DNA of 64,000 bases from the NCBI RefSeq assembly GCF_026151205.1, contig NC_087076.1, positions 2,751,902 through 2,815,901 of the forward strand, read 5' to 3'. The notes under the pieces are model-generated. The model was given only the letters and a program-made list of their open reading frames with translations. It was not told where the DNA came from and made no database searches. Made by a program: the position numbers and the translations under genes. Positions 50,844-61,373 of the stretch are shown piece after piece (position 1 is the stretch's first letter; every line of letters starts with the position of its first letter). This DNA comes from Bolinopsis microptera. Lineage: Eukaryota; Ctenophora; Tentaculata; Lobata; Bolinopsidae.

Positions 50844-52514
50844 TAGGCCTTTAAAGTAGTTTTTGTTGCTCTATTCACGCTTCCTCATTTAAATGCGAAG
50901 TTTACAATAATCTCAAATCTTTGCACCCATTTTCAACTCAATCGAAAAGTTTTTATTTCAATGAATCATATCGTAAATGTCTCCACGTACAACATCGAGC
51001 GTGCTAAATCACTCTACAGTCGATCTTCGAGATTGTTCTAAAAGGGCCCCCAACAGTTGAAATCAACTTCATTCGATGTATTTTCGGACGCTGATTCCGA
51101 ATCACCCCCATGACATAAGGTTAAAATGCTCCCCTGACGAGATATTGGCGAAAAACTGTCTCGATCACGTGATATGACCCTATGAGGAAGTTGGTCTAAT
51201 TTCTCGTTAGGGTTAGCAGTTAGGGTTTCAGTTACCTGGGGACCTCAGGCTATCGTGTTCATAAACATAGAGATTCGGCGGAATGACAGGCTAGGCTGAG
51301 CGCCGCCCAGTAAGTTTTGTGCCAGTAAATTCACAAAGTGAGTATTAAAGAAAAATTCAGTCAAAACAGTAAAATGTACAGGGTGGCCCAGAAGTAACTG
51401 CCCACACCCAACCCTTTAATAACTCACGTAATTCTTCTTAGAATTGCACAGAAATTTCAGAGATTATAGATATGGGCCAAAGTTATATTTCCTAAAAGAT
51501 TCGTCAAATTTAACTAATTAAAGTGGGTGTGTAGGGGAGTTGAATTTCTTTGGGGACAAAATGAATTTCTCCAGGATCTAGCCAACTAGATAAATTAGAA
51601 ACCAATAAAGTTCAACGGTCTCATATGATGCCAGTTAGCTATCAACCTTAGATCACAATCTTGGGATGCTAGAAACATTATCATAGCATACAAAAAATAC
51701 ATCAAATTACCGAGACTCTGCACATATCTGATAGGGAAAAGACACCACCTTAAAGAGGGAGGATCCTGGACCCCGAAATCCACCACTTTTCTGTACTTTC
51801 ATTGGTACCATTGTGGCATGGCAGGAAGCCAGGGCCCATACTGCCACTGAGCTAAAGCAGTAGAGGGGAACGGATGGCAGCTTCTCTGGGATCTAACACA
51901 TCCTGAAGCAGCCCAACACTATGTCCCAACGCAAACGCACTGGTGTTGGGATGTCTGCCCCCGGTGCCTGCCCAGATCAATAAAGCAGTCAAGCTTCATG
52001 TATGTTTTGTTGAGTATTCTCAACCAACAAATGTGGAAACACCCACAGTGAAATACCAAAAAGATCTAAACACATTTAACAGAATCAGATAAATAGACTT
52101 GAATTTATATATATACATAATTTATGAAGTGTATGTTATTGCCCACTTAAAGGGGCCAGTTAATAATTAGTTTAACTATTAGCTATTTTAGATATAATAA
52201 TAAGTGGTTGAAAATTGGTAATCTGAACGTTAAGAGCCCCTTCCTGGGTCTCCCCAGTGATCTACAATCTATTTGCTTCATATTGTTGACTTCTGTGATC
52301 AAGCATTAAAGGCTGAGGGTTGAAAGTTGTAAAACTTTGTTTTATCTATTGTTGATGGCAGGATTTGAACACAAAACGTACTTGTTCTGCTGCTATCACT
52401 GCTAATTCATTATCCAACCCATTCTGCACAAACTTTTTTACTTAATTAGAAGAATATAAATCGATGAATTTTCGATTTTACCAGCACTGACAACACTATT
52501 TTGAAAGTTGTATC
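50844..52514. other. Intergenic stretch upstream of POC1
   Basis: Holds a G2-family MITE fragment (51,231-51,305) and one Tc1-like terminus TACAGGGTGGCCCAGAAGTA at about 51,377 without a visible partner. AT-rich sequence follows. The POC1 promoter presumably lies in the last few hundred bases; no TATA box is evident. Confidence 0.5.
51231..51305. mobile_element. GC-ended MITE (family G2), copy 3
   Basis: TTACCTGGGGACCTCAGGC at the left, GATTCGGCGGAATGACAGGC in the middle and GCGCCGCCCAGTA at the right match the 38,522 copy in order. Target duplication not clear. Confidence 0.7.
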
Positions 52515-55337
52515 ATGAAAGAAGATCCAACATTAGAGAGACACTTCAAGGGTCACAAAGATACAGTGACATGCTGCCATTTCAATCCAAACATGAAGCA
52601 ACTTGCTTCAAGCGGTATGGATTCCACTGTCATGGTAAGTGGTATCTGTGATATTAGCCAAACTAGGTTCAGTGCAGTGCTAAGGGGTCATTCACATATT
52701 ACGTAATCAGCCGAGGGGGAGCGGGTTTCCAAATGATTACGCTAGTGTAATTTTGATGCAATAGCTGTGTGTAAATTGTGGATGGAGGAGGAGGGGGGGG
52801 GGGGTGGCCGGTGGGCGAGGGGTTAAAAATTGTCCAAAACGTGATTATGTAATATGTGAACGACCCCTTTGTAGTTGATTAAATGAATGTACACAGAACA
52901 TGATTCTTTGCCATAATTTTTTTAAAACATGATTCTTTGCCATAATTTTTTTAAAATGTTTTTAAAAAATGTAGATATTACATTAGTTAAGTTGGCAAGG
53001 CCAAGGTATATTGTACATGAAAATATCCCAGGTTTGGAACTTTAAACCCCAGATGAGAGCCTACCGATTCTTGGGACACAAAGATGCTGTCATGTCCCTG
53101 AAATTTAGTCCTTCTGGACACCTTCTTGCTTCAGGCTCCCGAGATAGGACTATCCGGCTGTGGATACCATCAGTTAAAGGGGAATCTACAGTTTTTAAAG
53201 CACACACTAACACTGTTAGATGTGTCGACTTCTCTGCTGATGGCCAATCACTACTCTCTTCATCTGATGATAAATCTATTAAATTATGGACGGTTCATAG
53301 ACAAAAGTTTCAGGTGAATTATCAATGGTTTTGACTCTGTGCTAGTTTGATGACACATTACTAAAAAAGTGACTATAATATAATATTATTGAAACGTCTT
53401 TATACAGGTATACAGCGTGATGTGAACATTTTTTGTGCGATACTACATATTATAATCATAAAATCAAATTTTTATTCATCTTTTATTTCAGGCATCTTTG
53501 AATGGCCATGTGAACTGGGTTAAGACAGCCAAGTTCTCCTCTGATGGCAGATTGGTCGGGTCTGGTAGTGATGATAAGTCACTGAAACTGTGGGACATTG
53601 CCAGCAAAGAATGTATTCATACATTCTTCGAACATTCTGGTTTTATCAACGATGTGAGTTGATTAATAATTCTACTAATTGGGAATATCTATAATGATTA
53701 ATATACAAGTGTATAAGTTCAGCATTTACAATGTCTTCACTTCATTTCCTTATCTGCCAGGTTGAGTTCCACCCTAATGGAACGTGCATAGCCTCCGCAA
53801 ACTCAGACAATTCTGTTAAACTGTGGGATCTCAGAATGAACAAGTTACTTCAGCATTACCAAGCTCATGGCTCAACTGTCAACAGTGTTTCCTTCCATCC
53901 ATCTGGTTTGTTATAATACTTGCACCAAATAAATCAAGACATCTTGATAATTTAACAAATTTTTAAAAGTGGTGCCGGTAGCTATATGAAAGACTTTCAT
54001 ATCAGTCATTAAGGAATGACTGTGGTAATAAAATCTAATTCATATTTTCACAACAAATTTTCACGAACTGCGGTATTATTACCACTATAAATATCACTTC
54101 TACTATTATAAGCTTGCATCCATTTTGTATACAATTATACACCGTAAACTACAAATATTTAATTACACAGTTGAATTTTAATCAGCTGTATTACTATACA
54201 CTAATCATCAAAGTAATTAACATATTTACAAAAATTTACAACAACTAATTTTCAGGAAACTTCCTCCTGACGGCAAGTAGTGATTCTACTCTCAAGATAA
54301 TGGACCTTATAGAGGGTCGTCTCTTCTACACACTCCACGGTCACAAGGGTCCTGCTACTGCTGCTGCTTTCTCATCTACCGGAGAATACTTTGCTAGCGG
54401 TGGGGCTGACGAGCAGGTAATGTTTTGATAAGAGTCATATTATGTGGGATCTACTTTATATTGTAAGATTGTTAGCTATTTACTTTAATACAAGAGTAGT
54501 GAAGATCCAAATGGACAAGCTCCCAACCTTAACCCAATCCTCCCAGGTGATGGTGTGGAAAACAAACTTTAAAGGAGACGAGCCAGTAAGCAATGTTCCT
54601 AAAGCCTCCAAAAAAGAGCACGTGCACAAGTTTAATGTTGACAGTAATGTTCAGCCTGGTTCGTACCTTCATTTTAAACTTTCTTGTTAATATAAGTCCA
54701 TTTCAATGTCTTGAAGAGAATAAAGTTTAGGCGAAATCTAATTTTAAAGGTTAAAATTGTCCAGTTAATAAGCTCGTGTCCCCAGAAGGTAAACAAGTGT
54801 CAGTGCTAGCACAGCCTAAAGATTGTTCAGCTCCAGAATGTGAACCAGTCAATGTGGGACCAGCTCTGTTCAACCTGCCTGCTAACCAAACCAACCAGAT
54901 AGATCAACGAACCAACCCTGATAACACTAAAGATAACATATTTAATAACCACGCTACGTTAGTTTTATTTTACAGTTCTAGTGCTGTTGAGATTACTTAA
55001 TACATTGTATGTTTTAGTTTTTCGACTTCCGTTTCCTTTTCTCATCTGATATCCGCATAAGATAATCACAGTTAATTACAATATTCTTATGCTATTATCT
55101 TATGCATACAAATACCCATATTAACTAATTAATTATACCCTCAGGACGACTCCACTAGAGCCCCAGTCCATCCCCCCACAATTAGCAGCAACACTGGAAC
55201 ACATGGTAGGACAGCTAGATGTACTGACACAAACTGTAAGTATTCTAGAGCAGAGACTGACCATGACGGAGAATAAGTTGAAGGAGTGTCTGGATAACCA
55301 ACAAATGATCTCCCTCCAGATCAAGCCAAATGATTGA
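52515..55337 (+). CDS. POC1: POC1 centriolar WD40 protein, 448 aa, 8 exons
   Basis: Exons 52515-52634, 53032-53313, 53492-53653, 53761-53905, 54256-54416, 54547-54658, 54786-54957 and 55145-55337; the phases agree and total 449 codons. The protein begins [20 protein letters not shown] and folds as seven WD40 repeats (for example [79 protein letters not shown]). It ends with a Gln/Asn-rich linker and a C-terminal coiled coil ([20 protein letters not shown]), the POC1 motif. POC1 proteins bind centriole microtubules and stabilise centrioles and basal bodies, so the protein acts at the same organelle as the dynein at the window's start. Repeat 1's start matches the POC1A/B N-terminus, supporting this ATG. 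Intron 1 carries a MITE and a 31-bp direct duplication. Confidence 0.95.
52684..52869. mobile_element. hAT-type MITE in POC1 intron 1
   Basis: Ends GGGGTCATTCACATATTACG and the complement of AGGGGTCGTTCACATATTAC enclose about 185 bases with a G-rich centre. GGGGTC-GTTCA-ending MITEs with ATTACGTAA are widespread in invertebrates. Target duplication not resolved. Confidence 0.75.
52888..52953. repeat. 31-bp direct duplication
   Basis: ACATGATTCTTTGCCATAAT and the following T-run occur twice in tandem in POC1 intron 1. Confidence 0.85.
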
Positions 55338-56115
55338 GATGGTCTCTGTGCTGTGATTGGTTGATGTTCAGATCCCTTGCATGTGTAGTAGATGTAAAGG
55401 AAGGTTATAATTTATATTGTATATAAAGTACAAATGGTTTAGTCAGACATCACATTATATTACTATTAACTGATTAAGTTATTTGACCTTGAAATTTCAC
55501 AGAAGATTTTTACCAGAATTTAATATTTTTAAACTGTGACAGTTGCAAATCCATAAAACAATTTAGATTTAAGTAATTTTTAATTAGCTGCTTACGTAAA
55601 GCCAAGGGAACAGTTTTTACATGGTAGCAGACTTTGAATTTAGCACAATATACATCAAATTGAAAATCTCAAACAGTTAGAGTTGTAACTTTAACCCGAA
55701 ATTTAGTTTTGCTACCACTCAAAATTAAGTATGAGATAACTTTTTAAATTAATGGTACATATATTGGTTTAAAATAATGAAATTAATTGACGAACACTTT
55801 GGAACAAAGGTTACAGTGGTTCCACTAATCATATCAACTATAATATGCAAGCTTATTTCAAGAAAACAACACCAGAGTTTTATTTAACTAACGATGTATT
55901 TAAATGCTTCTCCCCTGTCTGTTTCATTTTTAAGGCATTGTAATTCAACTTAAAAATATCGTCTAGTTTTTGCTGTGTTTACAACTGAAATCTGCTGAAA
56001 GCATCAGAAGTACTATTTCCTCTTGCACCATGTACTAGAGAGCTTATAATGATAATAACTTCTGATTAGACTTTATGAGAAGTAAAAAGCCAACAGAAAT
56101 CAAGTCTACGTAAAG
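55338..56115. other. POC1-ITPA intergenic region
   Basis: 778 bases between POC1 and ITPA on the same strand. It must hold the POC1 3' UTR and the ITPA promoter. A likely polyadenylation region is the AT-rich tract after 55,420. Nothing else is seen. Confidence 0.6.
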
Positions 56116-59100
56116 ATGAGTGCTCAAAAAGTCATCACCTTCATCACTGGAAACGCTAAAAAGTTAGAAGAGGTTAGTACCTACATGTTTTGTTTTTTCC
56201 TGTTTGAGATAAATGGATAACGTCCTTGTAATGTTCCAGATCGTAATTTAAATGTTCATAAATGTTTTACAATTATTTCATTCATTCCAAGAACCTACAA
56301 TAATTGACAATTTATCCTAAGCAAATATTCCTTGTTTGTCTGGTAACCTCAGTTTATTTGCCTCAGGTGACTGCAATACTTGGTAAAGACTTTCCCTTTA
56401 TGATTGAAGCTCATAAAGTTGATCGTAAGTAGATTTTATTATCCTCTTGAAAGGATACAAATCAAATTAAAGATTCCACGTTTTACTTATTAAAAACTTG
56501 TATTATTCATAAATTCTTCGATTTTGCTATAATTCTTGACATTTTTCCAGTTCCAGAATTACAAGGAGAGCCAGAAGACATAGCAAGACAAAAATGTTTA
56601 CTAGCTGCTGAAAAAGTAAGTCGAGTAGTAAATGTAGTTTAGCGTACAATTTTCATAAATATGCCTGATTTCAGCCATGTTACCAGTCACACATGGTTTG
56701 TACTTACTTAAAACTTCTTAATCACGCACATGTGAACATTGACGGTACCTCCAGTAACGGTAAACATTACATACAAAGTTATGACATTCTCTGAACTAAC
56801 TGCTGATAATTCCTTCTCTTCAATTGACCGGATTTTGTCATTTGAACTTTGTAAAATCAGTGATCGGATAACGTTTGGATTTGGCGCCTTTTTAACGGTT
56901 TTGCATCTTTTTACTAGTCGACATTCGACATTCAAATAATAAAGGCAAAAGGCGTTGAGCCGTTAGTGTAGCAAAATTGTGTGCGCGGCGCGCAATTGAG
57001 CAAGCCATGCAATCCCCAGCTAGCTGACCTTACATAATATTATTCGATTTAATGTATTTGTTTTTCAGATGAATTTTGGACCGGTGATAGTGGAAGATAC
57101 TTGTCTCTGTTACAACGCACTCAATGGTCTGCCTGGTCCCTACATGTAAGACACTTAGGTAGTTGGTACTGTGTAGTTTAAATCTAGTTAGTGAAAATGT
57201 ATCTTTCATTCACTATAGGTTTCAAGGGTATAGTCATTACTAATTTGTAAATAGTATAGAAGTCAGTCAAGCCGCTATGAACAAACATCATTACACTATA
57301 TTTCTATATTTGCCATCTTACATTTGATACACCTCATTCATAAAAAGGAGGCGGTCACAGCTCTCGCCGTGGACAATTGAGGTCCCCGCCAGCTTGGTTC
57401 TTTTATTTGGGGAAATATTGAAATTCTGGATCAAATAATATCACCACAATACGTGGATCCAGAAATCAATCTCTGCAAAGATTTGCCATTCTTAAAAAGT
57501 TGTTAATGATCAGAATTGAGGGTACTTTATACAATTACAATTCACCGAACCTTTCGCATTTATTTTTAAACGCCACTGCGAGGAAAAATCGTAGAAAGTA
57601 CAGGGTGGGCCAAAAGTCACTGGACATGCGTTGGTCTTAATAGCTTCGCCGTGTTTTATATTTGAGAGCTGTTGCTTTGCAGATCGATAGCATACTGTAG
57701 CTTCTGGTTCGAGGATTCCGTCGTCAAAATTTGAAAATTCGAATATTTGAGACCACGCCCATTCAAAATTAAAATTCTGGACGCCTGATTTTTTATAAAG
57801 ACGGTAGATTATTAAATGTTGCATCTGATCTGAAAAAATGACGTGAAACAGATTAGAAATGACGAAGTTATCAAGAATTTTGTGTATCTCGTTAACAAAA
57901 TTGACTGGATGATTATCTGACACCGTGACACGCCACCTTAATTGGGCAGCCTCAACGATTCCCATAATGTTTAATGGGGTGGTTAACGGGGTAATAAAAT
58001 TTAGCTCGATCCGACTATCCAAACTATCAAATAAATGCAAAAATGAACCTTCATTTGAAAAAAATGAACTCGAATATTTTTCGATTTGACAAATTCCTCG
58101 AACCAGTGGTGGTAGTAAGTCGTACCAGAAAGAATTATTTCAATTGGTCACTCAGTGACTGAGCTATTAAGGCCAACGTATGTCCAGTGACTTTTGGCCC
58201 ACCCTGTACTATTAATTAATAGTTAATAGGATATTCACATCTAAATGAAATGAAATGAAATGAAATGAAATAATGTGCTTGTATACCGCCCATATGGTTA
58301 GCAACTGACACAAGTGCCAGGTACTAACCATGTCAGAGCGGTTCTAAAGGGTGAGGTGAAAATATCCAGCAACAAACAACTAAATCATCTCAAAAACAAA
58401 TCTATTTAGGAAAAATTAAAACTTTAAATATATCATATAGTAATCATAGGAAGATTTATTGATATATACCACACTACGATTAACAATAAACCACCAGAAA
58501 ACTCTTCAAAAGTAACATAACATACTTATAGGAATCAAAAGAAGGATTATTAATATGTTAATACACATTGCACTAATAAATAAAGATACACCCTACAACA
58601 AATCATAAGAACAAAGACAAAAACAGCACTAATCACATACGGTCATATAAATAATGTTTAAGGGTACCTTTGAAACTGTCTACGTTGCGTAGTGATCGTA
58701 TCTCCCAGGGAAGTGAGTTCCAAGCAGTTGGTGCGTAGTTGGTGAATCGACGTTGATCAATCTTACTATTTGTAGTTTTAGGAGTCTTTAGTCTGTAACA
58801 ATCTCCTTCTACTTTTGATCTTGTACAAGTAGCTATTGTCAATGGGTTTTCAATCACTACAAGATTCTGTATGTAGGCCGGTGCAATCCCATGCACAGCT
58901 TTATAAGTTAACAGGCAGACTTTAAAGAAAATCCTTTGGTCAAGAGGAAGGATATGTGCTCTCTTGTAGTAGGGAAGTAGGTCTTCTGATCGGTCTTTGA
59001 TATTGTAGATGAACCGTATGGCACCATTGAGGGTTGATCTTAGCTTGTTTAGTCGTGTCTTTGGTAGGTTCATGTAAAGAGAATTACAGTAGTCGAGCTT

Positions 59101-60404
59101 TGATATTACAAGCTGTGTTACCATCATGAGTTTCACTCCTTCATCCAGATAGCGCCCAATCGTCCTTAGATTCATCATTGTCCAGCTGCATTTCTTTTTG
59201 ACACTATTAATTTGTCTTTCCATGGTAAGAGACTTATCAAACTTTACCCCAAGACTCTTCCAGCTGTCACCTTTAAGAGACTTCTTCACGTCCTTACGAT
59301 AAACTTCGGTCCATTCATGGTTAGTGATAGTAGTCTCTGTATCATCCTCGTTCACTGGTGACTTGGCTATAGTAATCGTGTGCCTTGCTGGCAGGGGCTT
59401 CTCTATTGGGAGGTTAGCTTGCAGGGATTCCGCAGGGGAAATGGCAGCCACTGAAATAGCTTCTTTCAGAAGATTAGGTAGGACTTCACTCAATTGTCTC
59501 TTAATTATGTTTTCTAGAGTTTGGCTGTCCTGTTCCGGAAGGGGGACAAGTGAGGTCTTTGCTAGATCAATAGCTCTGGTTGCAATGATGTATAGTTCTT
59601 TACAAACCTTGAAAATATGTTCTTTGTTGTTGCTGGTGGGTATATCTGTTAAAATCTTTGCTTCGTGGATTGTTTTCTTACCTTGAAAGGACTTTTCGTT
59701 GATTAGGTCGAGCTCTTCTTCCAGTTTCTTCAAGTCATCCATATCTGCTAATGAAATCAAGGTCCTATACCCAAGATAAACTGTAAGTTTTTAGAAAAAC
59801 TTAAACAGCTACAGTAACGTAGATCTGGGTGTGTATGATAACAACTTAACAATAGAAACCTCAAATTATTTGTTATATAGTAGTGTTGAAAGTATTAAAA
59901 CTAAGTCTAAACGTTTTAGAAAGTGGTTTTTAGACAAGTGTGGCAGAGAAGGTTTGTACAAATTATTGGCTGGTTACGAGGACAAGTCTGCTTTTGCTCT
60001 CTGTACTTTCGCTTACTACGATCCGGACAAGAAAGAGGCGGTTATCTTCGAGGGGAAATGTCATGTGAGCAACACGTTTCACTTCTTGTTGTTTTATTTT
60101 GGTGGAATTATTACAGAGCTGATCAATATATTTAAATCGATTTTGCAGATTTTACTTCGAAATGTGCGGCACTTTGAAAAAATTGCTGAATTAGTACCCT
60201 GAATCTATACGTACATTTCAGGGAAAGATTGTTCCCCCGAGAGGCCCGGATTATTTTGGCTGGGACCCAGTCTTTCAGCCTGACGGCTATGATGTGACTT
60301 ACGCTGAAATGGATAAGAAGATAAAGAACACCATTTCCCATCGTTTCAATGCTCTGTTAGCTATGAAGAATTATTTCTTGGAGAATGGAAACTTAGGATC
60401 GTAG
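56116..60404 (+). CDS. ITPA: Inosine triphosphate pyrophosphatase, 194 aa, 6 exons
   Basis: Exons 56116-56172, 56367-56424, 56551-56615, 57069-57145, 59920-60064 and 60222-60404; phases agree and sum to 195 codons, the same length as human ITPA (194 aa). The enzyme hydrolyses ITP, dITP and XTP to the monophosphate plus pyrophosphate, clearing deaminated purines from the cytosolic nucleotide pool. Visible signatures are the N-terminal [15 protein letters not shown] substrate motif, [33 protein letters not shown] with its metal-binding acidic residues, and the C-terminal [19 protein letters not shown] then ISHRFNAL. Intron 4 (57,146-59,919) is greatly enlarged by a Tc1-like MITE and an internally deleted LINE. 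The 3' end converges on the BZW-like gene about 970 bases away. Confidence 0.97.
57599..58208. mobile_element. Tc1/mariner-like MITE, complete copy
   Basis: Termini TACAGGGTGGGCCAAAAGTC and its complement (GACTTTTGGCCCACCCTGTA) enclose 610 bases, inserted at TA in ITPA intron 4. On the minus strand a 176-codon open segment crosses the element (57,510-58,040), with words such as [19 protein letters not shown]. It has no recognisable DDE motifs. It is shared with the copy at 28,509, so it could be a relic of an unknown protein or simply open by chance. Confidence 0.85.
58244..59800 (-). mobile_element. Internally deleted LINE in ITPA intron 4
   Basis: A minus-strand LINE derivative. The 3' end is a pentamer tail, read on the plus strand as (ATGAA)n at 58,247-58,271, typical of L2/CR1 lineages. 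The 5' boundary is near 59,800. The endonuclease and the catalytic half of the reverse transcriptase are missing. The target duplication was not resolved. Confidence 0.8.
58633..59760 (-). CDS. Fused ORF1 N-terminus / RT C-terminus, 375 codons, open
   Basis: The single open frame begins [20 protein letters not shown], a charged, coiled-coil-like ORF1 N-terminus. At about residue 163-166 ([14 protein letters not shown]) it passes into the region downstream of the RT palm: [30 protein letters not shown] and, near the end, [20 protein letters not shown]. About 2-3 kb of element (rest of ORF1, endonuclease, RT palm) has been removed in frame. It cannot reverse-transcribe itself. The intact frame could reflect youth, or use as a non-autonomous element that keeps an RNA-binding ORF1 part. 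A host role is not shown. Confidence 0.75.
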   Translation of the reverse strand: MISLADMDDLKKLEEELDLINEKSFQGKKTIHEAKILTDIPTSNNKEHIFKVCKELYIIATRAIDLAKTSLVPLPEQDSQTLENIIKRQLSEVLPNLLKEAISVAAISPAESLQANLPIEKPLPARHTITIAKSPVNEDDTETTITNHEWTEVYRKDVKKSLKGDSWKSLGVKFDKSLTMERQINSVKKKCSWTMMNLRTIGRYLDEGVKLMMVTQLVISKLDYCNSLYMNLPKTRLNKLRSTLNGAIRFIYNIKDRSEDLLPYYKRAHILPLDQRIFFKVCLLTYKAVHGIAPAYIQNLVVIENPLTIATCTRSKVEGDCYRLKTPKTTNSKIDQRRFTNYAPTAWNSLPWEIRSLRNVDSFKGTLKHYLYDRM

Positions 60405-61373
60405 GACTTGAAGTTATTTTTAATTCGTTTATTTTAATTGTAGTCCATTCTAACATCCGCTTCTTTACATTTTCAATTTTATCGGTTTTAGAAGCCAAGA
60501 TAACAATAGAAATTCTTAATTAAATTGCTTACTTTTAGCCGCTGTTTTTATATTCTAAAATAATTTATTGAATTTTGGTTTCATTTTCTTCAGTTTTAAA
60601 GTTCCTGTTTTAACTTTGTAATTGCCAAATGAAAATCAATAAATTACTCCAGCAAAATACAAAATCATATTAGAACCATAGCATAGGTTATATCAATCTT
60701 TGCTGCTGCTTTCATACCGGAAAATAAAATATAAGCTTAAGTTAAACGGGGAACGAACCACAATAAAATCAACCTAAAATTTCGAATTAAATTCAAATAG
60801 CACATCATACACGTATATCGTAAAAATTGGCTGTTATCCAATGAACCACTCCTAGCGGTTATATCCGTAGTAGGTTTGCTAAAGAGTTAGAAACATTTCA
60901 CAAAGTATTTTATCTAGATTATAGAGACCTCTCAAAGTATGTGTGTAGGATAAACCTTCGTGAGAGCATACCAGGGTGTGTTGCTACCATATTTACAAAT
61001 TTTTTGAATAAATACCTGCAAAAAAAACATGATCTTACTGTTCTTCATAAAATCTCAATTCAAGAAATATTGTGACAACTCTTTAAAATTTAGAAACATA
61101 CAATGTAAAATCCCGGAATTGCGGCACTAAATTATCAATACTAAGTTAAAACTTTGCATTATCAATGTTTTAATGATGCGGACAGCAACACTATACATTT
61201 CTATATTACTGCCCAAAAAAACTACAAATAAATAACCCCTTTTCCATTACACTTGAAATAATTTTCTCTCAAATCGTAGCCTAGAAAGGAAGGAGGAGGG
61301 TGAGGTTGTTCGTTCCCGGAGAGGGCTGGAATCTTCTAGAAAGTTCGGAAGAGTTCTAGAAACTTGGAGAGGT
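60405..61373. other. Convergent intergenic region, ITPA and BZW-like gene
   Basis: AT-rich sequence between two converging 3' ends. It presumably holds both 3' untranslated regions; several AATAAA-like words occur (for example about 60,638 and, on the other strand, near 61,000). No gene is seen. Confidence 0.6.
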
